The position numbers were made by a program, and so were the translations under genes. Under the pieces are notes generated by a model that saw nothing but the letters and a program-made list of their open reading frames with translations, did no database searches and had not been told where the DNA came from. Below, in pieces: positions 1 through 8,261 of a DNA stretch of 64,000 nucleotides; position 1 is the first letter of the stretch, and the number at the start of each line of letters is the position of its first letter. The stretch comes from Paenibacillus sp. 1011MAR3C5 (lineage in GTDB: Bacteria; Bacillota; Bacilli; Paenibacillales; Paenibacillaceae), in NCBI RefSeq assembly GCF_003591485.1, contig NZ_QZCF01000006.1:1-64000 (forward strand). Direction: 5' to 3'.

Positions 1-327
1 CCAGTGTGGCCGATCACCCTCTCAGGTCGGCTACGCATCGTCGCCTTGGTGAGCCATTACCTCACCAACTAGCTAATGCGCCGCAGGTCCATCTGTAAGT
101 GACAGATTGCTCCGTCTTTCCCGAATCAGCCATGCGACCGATTCGCGTATCCGGTATTAGCATCCGTTTCCGAATGTTATCCCAGTCTTACAGGCAGGTT
201 ACCTACGTGTTACTCACCCGTCCGCCGCTAACCTTACGTTTCCGAAGAAACGTGAGGTCCGCTCGACTTGCATGTATTAGGCACGCCGCCAGCGTTCGTC
301 CTGAGCCAGGATCAAACTCTCCATAAA
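1..327 (-). rRNA. 16S ribosomal RNA, 5' part only
   Basis: The reverse strand carries the universal 16S 5' sequence: the AGAGTTTGATCCTGGCTCAG priming site reads leftwards from about 320, followed by the conserved stretches around the V1 loop and helix 12-15 of the small-subunit RNA. Only about 327 bases of a roughly 1,550-base gene are inside the window; the rest, and presumably 23S and 5S, lie beyond the left edge. The gene follows bofA in the same orientation, as the rrnA operon does in Bacillus subtilis. The 5' end is placed by analogy to the mature 16S start, so it could be off by a few bases. Confidence 0.97.
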
Positions 328-411
328 AGTGTTTGACTTGCTCAATAACGTTTGTTGCTTTTCTATTAATTCCTTAGAATTAACAGGGCATTTTCGCTCG
401 TTGTTCAGTTT

Positions 412-421
412 TCAAAGAACA
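412..421 (-). promoter_or_regulatory. boxA-like antitermination element in the rRNA leader
   Basis: The minus strand reads TGTTCTTTGA, close to the boxA consensus TGCTCTTTA(A). It lies in the transcribed leader between the rRNA promoter and the 16S 5' end, where NusB/NusE normally bind. The surrounding sequence (TTTGAAAACTGAACAA) is typical of Bacillales rRNA leaders. Confidence 0.65.
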
Positions 422-477
422 ATTATTTGTCTTTCGTTTCTTGCGTGTCAGCCCAATGTCTCAGCGGCGACTTTTAT

Positions 478-507
478 AATATATCACAGCTGCCTAGGTT
501 AATGCAA
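478..507 (-). promoter_or_regulatory. rRNA operon promoter (sigma-A type)
   Basis: On the minus strand a TTGCAT -35 (502-507) and a TATATT -10 (478-483) are separated by 18 bases, about 150 bases upstream of the mature 16S start. The AT-rich tract just upstream (511-530) could act as an UP element. Nothing coding is seen between this promoter and bofA; 508-648 holds only this upstream tract. Confidence 0.7.
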
Positions 508-648
508 GCATTTTTTTAAATCTTTTTTTCTTACTCGCTTGCCTTATTCCCTGGCGCGAACATTAATGTAGCATAATCAACAATAGCTCGTCAACCTCTT
601 CTCTCATATTCGCAACATTCAGAGTTGGATGAGCATTCACACCTTTTA

Positions 649-912
649 CTAGACGATAAACAACTGAACACCTGCCATCATGAGAACCCCCGGGACGCCA
701 AGCACGACAGCCGTACTAATCGTAATCGGATTCAGCGGAATATGGAGTCCTTCCACGATCGCCAGTTCATTCACGAGATAGAGCAGCCCCGCCGCAATAA
801 CGATATGCAGTGCGAAGCCTTTCAGCCATCCCCAGGATAGCTTGTTGCGCAGCAGAATCCCCACTAATAGTAAAGATGAAATAATCAATATGGACAGCCA
901 GACGATTTTCAT
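649..912 (-). CDS. bofA: BofA-type inhibitor of pro-sigma-K processing
   Basis: A small integral membrane protein of 87 residues. In B. subtilis, BofA with SpoIVFA keeps the intramembrane protease SpoIVFB inactive in the outer forespore membrane until engulfment is complete, delaying sigma-K activation. Hydrophobic segments lie at about residues 3-21, 32-50 and 62-86. The start chosen is the ATG at 912, which has GGGAGG upstream and overlaps the yaaL stop as ATGA, indicating translational coupling. Family, length and the position directly before an rRNA operon match B. subtilis exactly. The first eight or nine residues of a longer reading frame are discarded because they lack a ribosome site of their own. 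Confidence 0.9.
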   Translation of the reverse strand: MKIVWLSILIISSLLLVGILLRNKLSWGWLKGFALHIVIAAGLLYLVNELAIVEGLHIPLNPITISTAVVLGVPGVLMMAGVQLFIV

Positions 913-1151
913 TGATCGATTCCCTCCCATTTGGGCCATGGCCCTTTCATTTTTTTGGCCTTATGAATTAACATAGCGTATCTCTTCTCTGCGGTAATAA
1001 TAGCATGTATGGCATAATCCACTTGCTCGTGACCCAATGCATGCTCAAAGAAGCGTTTGGCATTTTCCCATTCTCTGAGCGTTTCCCGAATTTCTTCTTT
1101 AATGCGGCGCTTCTGTATCTGCTCCTCATCCTGCGCGATTGTGGAATTCAT
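909..1151 (-). CDS. yaaL: YaaL family protein (DUF2508)
   Basis: An 80-residue, highly charged and mostly helical protein of unknown function, found between recR and bofA throughout Bacillales. An AGGAGG ribosome site lies 8 bases before the ATG. The C-terminal half contains a Trp-Pro-rich end (GPWPKWEG) typical of the family. It is translationally coupled to bofA through ATGA. A terminator separates it from recR, so it is probably transcribed from its own promoter in 1152-1254, although no convincing sigma-A promoter was seen there. Identification rests on synteny plus family-like sequence. Confidence 0.8.
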   Translation of the reverse strand: MNSTIAQDEEQIQKRRIKEEIRETLREWENAKRFFEHALGHEQVDYAIHAIITAEKRYAMLIHKAKKMKGPWPKWEGIDQ

Positions 1152-1254
1152 GTTCCAGCCTCCTTGTCCATCACCTAATCGGCTTCCTTCTTATGTGTAT
1201 AAGCCTTGGGACAAGATTAGAACGGCAACTTGAACACTTCGGATTCCGGACAAC

Positions 1255-1289
1255 AAAAAAACCGAGCTCCCCATGCAGGGGAGCTCGGT
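1255..1289 (-). terminator. Rho-independent terminator after recR
   Basis: A 12-bp perfect stem (1261-1272 with 1278-1289) with a 5-base loop is followed on the minus strand by TTTTTTTG. It closes the dnaX-ebfC-recR transcript before yaaL. Confidence 0.9.
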
Positions 1290-1312
1290 ACGAGCCATAT
1301 ATTCATATGGAA

Positions 1313-1912
1313 TCAATTAAGTTCCCGTCTTCCTTCCAGCGCTTTGGATAACGTAACCTCATCCGCATACTCCAGATCGCCGCCAACCGGCAATCCATGC
1401 GCAATTCGAGTGACCTTAAGACCAAAGGGCTTAACAAGCCGGGATAAATACATGGCAGTTGCCTCGCCTTCAATATTCGGATTGGTGGCCAGAATAAGCT
1501 CCTGCACTTTCTCGTCGCTGAGCCTTCTCAAAAGCTCAGCTATCCGAATCTCATCCGGTCCGATCCCTTCCATTGGAGAGATAGCTCCTTGCAGCACATG
1601 ATAATAGCCTTCAAATTCCTTCGTACGTTCCATAGCTACCAGATCCCTGGATTCCTGCACCACGCAAATAACAGAACCGTCTCGAGACTTGTCTTGGCAG
1701 ATTCTGCAAGGGTCCGTATCTGTAATATTACAGCATACGGAGCAATAAAATAAATTCCGCTTTACGCTTACCAGCGCTTTGGCGAAATCGATGACATCAT
1801 CTTCTTTCATCCGCAGCACATGGAAAGCAAGCCTTGCCGCCGTCTTAGGACCAATGCCGGGCAAGCGCGTGAATGAATCGATCAATTTCGCTATCGGTTC
1901 CGGGTAATGCAA
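1313..1912 (-). CDS. recR: Recombination mediator protein RecR
   Basis: RecR acts with RecO (and RecF) to load RecA onto SSB-coated single-stranded DNA during gap repair. The 199-residue product has the expected layout: an N-terminal helix-hairpin-helix ([13 protein letters not shown], about residues 17-29), a C4 zinc finger with Cys 57, 60, 69 and 72, then a Toprim domain (about 79-175) and a C-terminal Walker-B-like segment. The start is a TTG codon with AAAGGAG about 10 bases upstream; no better start is available. It is the last gene of the dnaX-ebfC-recR operon, conserved in order across Firmicutes. Confidence 0.97.
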   Translation of the reverse strand: MHYPEPIAKLIDSFTRLPGIGPKTAARLAFHVLRMKEDDVIDFAKALVSVKRNLFYCSVCCNITDTDPCRICQDKSRDGSVICVVQESRDLVAMERTKEFEGYYHVLQGAISPMEGIGPDEIRIAELLRRLSDEKVQELILATNPNIEGEATAMYLSRLVKPFGLKVTRIAHGLPVGGDLEYADEVTLSKALEGRRELN

Positions 1913-1956
1913 GAGGGTACAGCTCCTTTCAGACCTTCAGCAAAGCATCAACCTGT

Positions 1957-2268
1957 CTAGAACAGACCCGGGATTTTCATGCCGCCTGTAAATTTGCCCA
2001 TATCTTGATTTGCAAGCTCATCCGCTTTGGTAAGGGCGTCATTAACTGCCGTTATCACAAGATCTTGCAGCATTTCAACATCATCCGGATCTACCGCTTC
2101 CGGCTTGATTACAATATTAAGAAGCTTCTTATGTCCATTGACAGTTACCGTCACAACGCCGCCGCCAGCTGTGCCTTCAACGGATTTGGTTTCCAACTCT
2201 TCCTGCGCCTTCAACATCTGCTCCTGCATCTTCTTCACTTGCTTCATCATTTGATTCATATTGTTCAT
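1957..2268 (-). CDS. ebfC: YbaB/EbfC family nucleoid-associated protein
   Basis: A small DNA-binding protein of about 103 residues, dimeric in characterised homologues, thought to organise the nucleoid and to assist recombination or replication. The N-terminal third is a Met/Gln/Lys-rich helix predicted to be coiled coil. The core carries the family signature [14 protein letters not shown] followed by the conserved [13 protein letters not shown] helix. The ATG at 2268 is preferred because GGGGTG lies 6 bases upstream; an in-frame GTG three codons earlier (2277) overlaps that site. It sits between dnaX and recR. Confidence 0.93.
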   Translation of the reverse strand: MNNMNQMMKQVKKMQEQMLKAQEELETKSVEGTAGGGVVTVTVNGHKKLLNIVIKPEAVDPDDVEMLQDLVITAVNDALTKADELANQDMGKFTGGMKIPGLF

Positions 2269-2293
2269 TTCATTCACCCCATCGATTTAGTAG

Positions 2294-4075
2294 TTATTGA
2301 TTGTCCTTCACGACAACAAGCTCCTCGCCGAACAGCTTGACGGCTTCTTCGACCCATTCGGGCCGCTTGCTCGCCGCGTCCGGAGCGCCTTCACCTTCCG
2401 GTACAAGCTCCAGCGGCTCGCTTGCCGGATTACCCGCTCCATCCAAAGCAGCCTGCCAATCCTTCAGCATAACCGTCACCAGATGATAGGAGACTCCCAG
2501 CACTTCCTGAGCGATTCGCTCAATAATCTCGCGATGATTCGGTTTTTCCGTCGTTTCCCTATGGATATCATTCTTGAAGGCAAGAAGCAAATTCCCGCCG
2601 TCGACGGATACAAGCTCGCCGTCCTTTAGCCACGCATGCAGAGTAACTTTGGCATCCTTCACGCGACTCAGCACATCACCCCATCGCGAACGCGCTATGC
2701 CAGACTCCGGACTGCTCGCAGCTGCGATATATCCATCGAGCTTTACTTTCGAACGGGCAATACCGCCGCCGCTGCCGAACGATCCGCGAAGCGCCCCCCT
2801 CGAGCTAGGTGCCGGATTGCGGGATGCTCCCGCCCCTGCGTCTTGTCCGGCTTGTAATTGCACGCCATTCTGAAGCACGCTCTCAAGCTTTCGCTCCAAT
2901 GCCTGGACTTGCTGACGGAGCTTCGTCACTTCTGTTGACGAGACGCTATCGCTGCTGCTGGCATCTCTAGTTCCTTCAGAAGCCTGTTCATCCCCGATGG
3001 CACACAGCTTCATCAAAGCCACTTCGAACAATGTCTGCGGCTGAGAGGCATGCTTTAATTCTACTTGATAACGATTGAGTACATCAATCATGGAGAATAA
3101 TCGTTGAGAAGAATAAGCCTCTGCCATCGCACGGAAGCGTTCGCGATCCACCACCCGCTCGGTAACGGCCCCGCCTGTCGGAGCAAGCTTCAGTACGAGC
3201 AAATCGCGGAAATAGTACATTAAATTCTCCATGCACTTATCCGCAGCTTTACCAGCTTGCATCAAGCTCTCCACCAGCGGCATCAGAGCCGCCACATTGC
3301 GTTCCCGAACAGCTTCCGCCAATTGATAGAATTGATCCGCTGCCATTCCGCCCGTCACATCGATCGCCGCATCCAATGTAATTCGCCGATCGCCGAACGC
3401 CGACACTTGCTCTAGCAAGCTAATAGCGTCCCGCATTCCGCCTTCGGATAGTCTTGAGATATAAGCCAGCGCATCATCATCGGCAACGATTCCTTCATCC
3501 TGACAAATCTGCAGCAGTCTAACTGACTGTTCCTCCAGCGATACTTGCCTGAAGTCAAACCGCTGACATCTGGATATGATCGTCGCCGGAAGCTTATGAG
3601 GTTCCGTCGTAGCCAATATAAAGATCACATGTCCAGGCGGCTCCTCAAGCGTCTTGAGCAGCGCATTGAACGCCTCCGTGGTAAGCATATGAACCTCGTC
3701 GATAATGTACACCTTGAAGCGCACCTCGGACGGGGCGTACCTTACCTTGTCTCGTATCTCCCGAATCTCATCAATGCCGCGATTAGATGCGGCGTCGATC
3801 TCGATGACATCCATAATGTGGCCCGCCGTAATACCGCGGCAAGCATCACATTCATTGCAGGGCTCCACTGCCGGTCCCCGCTCGCAGTTCACGGCTTTGG
3901 CAAGCACCTTGGCTGTCGTCGTTTTCCCCGTCCCCCGAGGGCCGTTGAATAGATAGGCATGAGATACGCGATTCTCTCGAATGGCATTTTGAAGCGTTTG
4001 TATAATATGCTGCTGTCCAACCATGTCCTGAAACGTCTGAGGACGCCAGGCACGATATAACGCAATATGTGACAC
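2294..4075 (-). CDS. dnaX: DNA polymerase III subunits gamma/tau
   Basis: The clamp-loader ATPase and polymerase-organising subunit. The 593-residue protein starts at a GTG with AAAGGGAAGG upstream. It shows the canonical MSHIALYRAWRP start, Walker A GPRGTGKTT (about 45-53), a zinc-binding Cys cluster (about 64-79), the DEVHML Walker B and the SRC sensor region. A variable tau region follows (about 375-450, coiled coil then Gly/Ser-rich) with a C-terminal polymerase-binding part. It heads the dnaX-ebfC-recR operon; the spacing to ebfC is only a few bases. The SRP RNA gene is immediately upstream, as in B. subtilis. No programmed-frameshift slippery run was noticed, in line with Gram-positives making mainly tau. 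Confidence 0.98.
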   Translation of the reverse strand: MSHIALYRAWRPQTFQDMVGQQHIIQTLQNAIRENRVSHAYLFNGPRGTGKTTTAKVLAKAVNCERGPAVEPCNECDACRGITAGHIMDVIEIDAASNRGIDEIREIRDKVRYAPSEVRFKVYIIDEVHMLTTEAFNALLKTLEEPPGHVIFILATTEPHKLPATIISRCQRFDFRQVSLEEQSVRLLQICQDEGIVADDDALAYISRLSEGGMRDAISLLEQVSAFGDRRITLDAAIDVTGGMAADQFYQLAEAVRERNVAALMPLVESLMQAGKAADKCMENLMYYFRDLLVLKLAPTGGAVTERVVDRERFRAMAEAYSSQRLFSMIDVLNRYQVELKHASQPQTLFEVALMKLCAIGDEQASEGTRDASSSDSVSSTEVTKLRQQVQALERKLESVLQNGVQLQAGQDAGAGASRNPAPSSRGALRGSFGSGGGIARSKVKLDGYIAAASSPESGIARSRWGDVLSRVKDAKVTLHAWLKDGELVSVDGGNLLLAFKNDIHRETTEKPNHREIIERIAQEVLGVSYHLVTVMLKDWQAALDGAGNPASEPLELVPEGEGAPDAASKRPEWVEEAVKLFGEELVVVKDNQ

Positions 4076-4184
4076 GCGACCCTTCCCTTTCAGCCTGCCT
4101 GATCTTCTTAAAGCAGCGTTTTCTGATGCATCTATTATACTACATCACAGCATCAAGCAAAATGTTAAAAAAGCTTATGTATAC

Positions 4185-4249
4185 AAAAAGCCCCGCAGTC
4201 TCGCGTTCACTCAAACTTTGGTCGCTTGAGGAACGGCTACTGCAGGACT
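4185..4249 (-). terminator. ffs: Terminator of the SRP RNA gene
   Basis: The minus strand folds into a long hairpin. An 11-bp lower stem (4239-4249 with 4190-4200, including G-U pairs) and a second CGTTC/GAACG plus CTCAA/TTGAG stem above it are followed by TTTTT. It lies about 40 bases after the SRP RNA 3' end and before dnaX. Confidence 0.75.
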
Positions 4250-4287
4250 TTCATGACATGGGCATCCGCTGCCCTTTACTTCTATGG

Positions 4288-4566
4288 TTAGAACCGTGCA
4301 CCTGCCCCTGATACATGTGATCCAAGCGGCATTCTTGCTACACAGCTCGAGCCAGGCACTCCCCCGGCACATGAACTAACTTGCTTACGGCTGCTTCCTT
4401 CCGGACCTGACCGGGTTCACAAGCGTCCATTGCGGAGGACCCAGCTGTCAACACTGCTTGCAAGCGCCAAGCCTCACATCAGCATAACCTCAGACAGGAA
4501 TTCAACCTCGCTACAGCGGATTGCGAGTTACAGGGCACCGCTACCTCCCCATCTAGCACGGCAAAG
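4288..4566 (-). ncRNA. ffs: Signal recognition particle RNA, long Gram-positive form
   Basis: The scaffold of the signal recognition particle, which targets nascent membrane and secreted proteins. The minus strand carries the diagnostic Ffh-binding domain (GTCAGGTCCGGAAGGAAGC, around 4403-4421). It also has the Alu-domain 5' sequence (GCCGTGC, GGGGAGGTAGCGGTGCCCTG) that pairs with the GGTGCACGGTTC 3' end. The length of about 279 nt matches the B. subtilis scRNA (about 271 nt) rather than the short 4.5S RNA. The 5' end is set by the promoter upstream. The 3' end is set by the pairing of GCCGTGC with GCACGGT and may be off by several bases. Confidence 0.95.
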
Positions 4567-4569
4567 ACA

Positions 4570-4598
4570 AGTATAGTACATTCGAGAGCAAAGCGCAA
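4570..4598 (-). promoter_or_regulatory. ffs: Promoter of the SRP RNA gene
   Basis: TTGCGC (4593-4598), a 17-base spacer and TATACT (4570-4575) on the minus strand place the transcription start at about 4564-4566, exactly at the expected RNA 5' end. Confidence 0.85.
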
Positions 4599-4599
4599 C

Positions 4600-4680
4600 C
4601 TATGGAGTTTTTTGCATGTCGTGAGACTGTGAAAAAGCACCATGGTGTTTTTTGCATGCCATTAGGCTGTGAAAAATCCC
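4600..4680. repeat. Two imperfect 40-bp direct repeats
   Basis: GTTTTTTGCATG occurs at 4607 and 4647, and CTGTGAAAAA at 4627 and 4667, giving a 40-bp period with about 75% identity between copies. The pair lies between the YhcN-like gene and the SRP RNA promoter. No gene or terminator explains it. Confidence 0.6.
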
Positions 4681-4715
4681 CTTAGGTGTTTCGCCGCCCG
4701 GCAAGCGTCTAACTT

Positions 4716-5123
4716 TTAACTACGAACCTTCACATGCACATCATATCTTGGAAAGTTCGACTGCAGGATGTTCTGCGCCTCTGCCCGGATGCGATTCCGC
4801 TCGGCATCAGATAGTCCGCGCTCGACGCGCAGCGTTACGTTCGCATCGTCGCCGTTAAATGCGACCTCCGTCTTGCGGATCCCCTTCAGCGGCTCCAGCA
4901 ATTCGCCCATGAACTGGATATCCTTTTCATATAACGTACCGCTGCGATTCAGCAGGTTCGGATTCGTATTCGTGTAGCCAAGATACCCGTCATTATGATA
5001 AGTCTGCGCTTTATCCGACGCTTCTCTGGCGCAGCCGCCAAGCATAATAGCCGCACCGAACAGGCCGATCCAAAGCAGCTTCCACATCCTTCGCCCTCTT
5101 CTATATCCCTTGAAAATACCCAT
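4716..5123 (-). CDS. YhcN/YlaJ-type sporulation lipoprotein
   Basis: A predicted lipoprotein of about 135 residues. A basic, hydrophobic signal sequence ends in LGGC, so the mature N-terminus would be lipidated Cys (about residue 31). The mature part (NDGYLGYTNTNPNL..., then a small alpha/beta domain ending RYDVHVKV) resembles the YhcN/YlaJ family. Those members are made in the forespore and placed in the inner spore membrane. The ATG at 5123 has AGGGAGG 7 bases upstream, but that site is also the 3' arm of a terminator-like hairpin. A second possible start at 5087 would give a more ordinary 19-residue signal peptide and has GAGG 7-8 bases upstream. It follows rpmE on the same strand. Confidence 0.7.
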   Translation of the reverse strand: MGIFKGYRRGRRMWKLLWIGLFGAAIMLGGCAREASDKAQTYHNDGYLGYTNTNPNLLNRSGTLYEKDIQFMGELLEPLKGIRKTEVAFNGDDANVTLRVERGLSDAERNRIRAEAQNILQSNFPRYDVHVKVRS

Positions 5124-5164
5124 AAAAAAACCTCCCTTATAACCATAGGATGGCTGAGGGAGGT
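5124..5164 (-). terminator. rpmE terminator whose 3' arm is the next gene's ribosome site
   Basis: On the minus strand ACCTCCCT (5157-5164) pairs with AGGGAGGT (5130-5137), with an inner CCAT/ATGG stem, followed by seven T residues that run directly into the ATG at 5123. It has all the parts of an intrinsic terminator for rpmE, but AGGGAGG is also the ribosome binding site of the lipoprotein gene. Confidence 0.8.
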
Positions 5165-5205
5165 ACTTGTATTCTGCCAAATAAAGGCTGAATGTTCGTA
5201 ATAAA

Positions 5206-5403
5206 TTAAATGCCGTATTTCTTCTTGAAACGGTCGACGCGGCCGCCGGCATCCAGGAACTTCTGCTTACCCGTGAAGAATGGGTGACATGCGGAGCAAA
5301 CCTCAACACGAAGGGTCGATTTAATCGAACCTGTCTCGAACGTATTGCCGCAAGCGCAAGTTGCTGTAACGACGTGGTATGTCGGATGAATACCTTGTTT
5401 CAT
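5206..5403 (-). CDS. rpmE: Ribosomal protein bL31, zinc-binding form
   Basis: A 65-residue protein of the large ribosomal subunit. It keeps the Cys residues that bind zinc (CACG near residue 16 and CSACH near 36), so this is the C+ paralogue used under zinc-replete conditions. The C-terminal basic segment [11 protein letters not shown] is typical. The start is the ATG at 5403 with AGAGGTGA upstream; an upstream extension of the reading frame lacks similarity. Genomic position after rho is the same as in B. subtilis, except for an inserted radical SAM gene. Confidence 0.95.
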   Translation of the reverse strand: MKQGIHPTYHVVTATCACGNTFETGSIKSTLRVEVCSACHPFFTGKQKFLDAGGRVDRFKKKYGI

Positions 5404-5532
5404 CTCGTTCACCTCTTTCTGCCCTGAGCCACATGCGGACCCAGAGTTAAAATGACACATAAACGGATTATAGCACGATAGGCAGCTTGGCGCAATGCCC
5501 CACAGCCGCCATATCGCGATTGGAGCAAATTG

Positions 5533-6801
5533 CTATCTAGATGCAATCGGACGGCGCATCAGGTCCGGCGGAACATGTGTATACGACCCGATCACGACAT
5601 CAGGAAGCTCTTGACGGTATATTTCAAGCATTTGCTTCATCCCGTAGATTTCGCCTTGCGCCTTCGGAATAAGCTCCAGATAGCTCTCCGGGTCGATATT
5701 CAGATTGCGCATCTGAATGAGCTTAAGTCCTGTCCGTTTGGCGAAGCCGATCATCGCCTCAATCTCTTCCTCACGATCTGTAACACCCGGGAAGATCAGA
5801 TAGTTGATCGAGGTGTACACACCCTGGTCCGTAGCGTACTTTAGTGAACGCTCTACGTTCTGCAACGTATAGGCCCGCGGCTTATAGTAAGCATTGTAAT
5901 GCTCATCAATCGCACTAATCGTACTGACTCTCATCAGATCAAGACCCGCATCCACGATCGCTCTCATAAAGTCGGTCAGCCCGGCATTGGTGTTGATATT
6001 GATATAGCCAAGTGAAGTCTGGGCTCTTACCCGCTTCATTGCTTCGACAATGATCTTCGCTTGCGTCGACGGCTCGCCTTCACAGCCTTGACCGAAGCTG
6101 ATTATCGATTCCGGTTCCTTCAAATGCTCCAGCATAATCTCCACCACTTCATCCACGGTAGGCTTGAAGTTCATGCGCGTCTGCGGTGCAACGAAGCCGC
6201 TGTCATCCGGTTGCTCTGAGATGCAGCCGAAGCAGCCGGCATTGCATGAATAGGATACGGGCACTGCCCCTTCCCATCTGCTCAGGAACGTATTGGATGC
6301 CGTTAGACATTCGTATCCCAACGCACAGTGGGACAAGTGCTTATATAGCCTATTGTCAGGGTATTTCTGAAGCAGCCTCTCGACTTGCACATTCAACTCT
6401 TGCTGGTCGCAATTGAGCGGATCCCATCGTTCAGGATCATCGCATTGCTCAGCCGTTACGAAGAACTGTCCGTCCTTCCAGACGACGGCTGTATAGCCGA
6501 ATAGCGGCAGCTTCTCGTTCTTGTCCGACTTGACATAGCCAGGCAGACATAGCCGGGTATACCCTTGAGGCAGCAGCGCACCTACAGCTTGAGCACCGCC
6601 AGGCAGTGCCTGCATTTGACCAGATTCGGGATCAAGACCGATCGGTCTGGTGAACGGCAGGCTGACAAGCGTCGCTCCTTCCGGCAGCGGAATAAGCTCT
6701 TCCTCCATCAGTTCAACGATCATATCGCCGCTTCGGCCAAGTCCGAAATAGTCAGGATGGTCGAACACATTGCCGTGTTCGTCCGCATATACGAGATTCA
6801 T
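5533..6801 (-). CDS. Radical SAM protein of unknown substrate
   Basis: A 422-residue protein with the radical SAM iron-sulfur motif CNAGCFGC (Cys 186, 190, 193; CX3CX2C). The following TIM-barrel sequence includes a Gly-rich SAM-contact strand (SFGQGCEGEPS). About 180 N-terminal residues precede the cluster and contain further Cys residues (C120, C131, C159, C165) that might hold an auxiliary site. The reaction cannot be assigned. It is encoded between rho and rpmE on the same strand with short gaps, so it is probably cotranscribed with rho. The downstream gap to rpmE is about 130 bases. Confidence is high for the superfamily and low for function. Confidence 0.85.
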   Translation of the reverse strand: MNLVYADEHGNVFDHPDYFGLGRSGDMIVELMEEELIPLPEGATLVSLPFTRPIGLDPESGQMQALPGGAQAVGALLPQGYTRLCLPGYVKSDKNEKLPLFGYTAVVWKDGQFFVTAEQCDDPERWDPLNCDQQELNVQVERLLQKYPDNRLYKHLSHCALGYECLTASNTFLSRWEGAVPVSYSCNAGCFGCISEQPDDSGFVAPQTRMNFKPTVDEVVEIMLEHLKEPESIISFGQGCEGEPSTQAKIIVEAMKRVRAQTSLGYININTNAGLTDFMRAIVDAGLDLMRVSTISAIDEHYNAYYKPRAYTLQNVERSLKYATDQGVYTSINYLIFPGVTDREEEIEAMIGFAKRTGLKLIQMRNLNIDPESYLELIPKAQGEIYGMKQMLEIYRQELPDVVIGSYTHVPPDLMRRPIASR

Positions 6802-6824
6802 GATGTGCTCCTTTCCTCGGGACC

Positions 6825-8165
6825 TTAAGAAGTATGCGTCGTTCTGGCTACCGGCCTGCGGCTTGCAGATGAGGCAGCGTTGCTCTTCATCGAAGGACGA
6901 TCATGCTTCGGCGGGTCGGCCGATGTATCCAGCGACATGAGGAACTGCTCGTTATTATCCGAGTCCTTCAGCTTCTTGAGGAAATTATCGACAAAGTCCG
7001 GCGTATCGGTCATGCTTCTGCGAATCGCCCATACTTTGTCCAGTTCTTCCTTGCTAAGCAGCATCTCTTCGCGGCGCGTTCCCGATCTGCGCATATCCAG
7101 CGCCGGGAATATACGGCGCTCGGCCAACTTACGGTCCAGATGAAGCTCCATGTTGCCCGTACCTTTAAATTCTTCATAAATAATATCGTCCATACGCGAG
7201 CCCGTCTCGATCAACGCCGTCGCCAGAATGGTCAAGCTTCCGCCCTCTTCCACATTGCGGGCAGAGCCGAAGAAGCGCTTCGGACGGTGAAACGCAGCCG
7301 GATCGATACCGCCGCTTAGCGTCCGTCCCGAAGGCGGGATCACGAGGTTGTACGCTCTAGCCAGACGGGTAATGCTGTCCAGCAGAATAACGACATCCTT
7401 CTTATGCTCTACCAATCGAAGGGCACGCTCCAGCACCAGCTCTGCTACCTTAATATGATTCTCTGGCAGCTCGTCGAATGTTGACGATACGACTTCGCCT
7501 TTTACAGAACGCTGCATATCCGTCACTTCCTCCGGGCGCTCATCAATGAGCAGCACAAACAGCTCGATTTCCGGATGATTCTCCGATATGCTATTGGCAA
7601 TTTCCTTCAGCAAGAGAGTTTTGCCCGCTTTCGGCGGCGCGACGATCAGACCCCTCTGACCAAGTCCAACAGGTGCGAGTAAGTCCATCATCCGGGTGGA
7701 TAGCTTCGACTGCGAGGTTTCGAGCACTAATTTCTTCTCGGGATATAGAGGAGTAAGAGCAGGAAAATGGAGTCGTTCAGACGCCGTATCGGGATTCTCC
7801 CCGTTCACGGCATTGACTTGAAGCAAGCCGAAATAACGTTCGTTTTCTTTTGGCGGCCGGCACTTGCCGGATACGAGATCGCCGTTCCTCAGATCGAATC
7901 TGCGGATCTGGGAAGCCGAGATATAAATGTCTTCTTTGCTTGGCAAATAGTTGATCGGACGCAGGAAGCCGAAGCCTTCCTGTAAAATATCAAGTACGCC
8001 TTCCATGAACATAAGTCCGCTCTTCTCTGCTTGCGCCCGGAGAATAGCGAAGATAAGCTCCTTCTTCTTGAGCTGACCGTAATAGGCGATCTGATATTGC
8101 TTCGCCAGCTTGTACAGTTCCGTCAGCTTCATTCCTTCCAGATCCGCGATCTGTAGATCCGACAT
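6825..8165 (-). CDS. rho: Transcription termination factor Rho
   Basis: A hexameric RNA-dependent ATPase that ends transcription at C-rich untranslated RNA. The 446-residue protein has the Rho N-terminal helical domain (1-45), a cold-shock-like RNA-binding domain (about 50-125, with GFGFLRP) and the ATPase domain with Walker A APPKAGKT (176-183), Walker B VVILLDS and the R-loop. A Ser/Arg-rich tail of about 30 residues extends beyond the usual end. The start is the ATG at 8165 with GTGGTGAG upstream. It follows murA as in B. subtilis (without tal and glpX). Confidence 0.98.
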   Translation of the reverse strand: MSDLQIADLEGMKLTELYKLAKQYQIAYYGQLKKKELIFAILRAQAEKSGLMFMEGVLDILQEGFGFLRPINYLPSKEDIYISASQIRRFDLRNGDLVSGKCRPPKENERYFGLLQVNAVNGENPDTASERLHFPALTPLYPEKKLVLETSQSKLSTRMMDLLAPVGLGQRGLIVAPPKAGKTLLLKEIANSISENHPEIELFVLLIDERPEEVTDMQRSVKGEVVSSTFDELPENHIKVAELVLERALRLVEHKKDVVILLDSITRLARAYNLVIPPSGRTLSGGIDPAAFHRPKRFFGSARNVEEGGSLTILATALIETGSRMDDIIYEEFKGTGNMELHLDRKLAERRIFPALDMRRSGTRREEMLLSKEELDKVWAIRRSMTDTPDFVDNFLKKLKDSDNNEQFLMSLDTSADPPKHDRPSMKSNAASSASRRPVARTTHTS

Positions 8166-8261
8166 ATTCTCACCACTTTATCCAAATTATATAGAGTATG
8201 ACTGATTAACCATCTTTTCCATTCTATTACAATTATATTCCGTATGGACATACGGAGTCCC

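Noticed and set aside
649..939. Longer bofA frame beginning at 939
   Set aside because: The extra residues overlap yaaL and have no separate ribosome site; the ATG at 912 has GGGAGG and the ATGA coupling.
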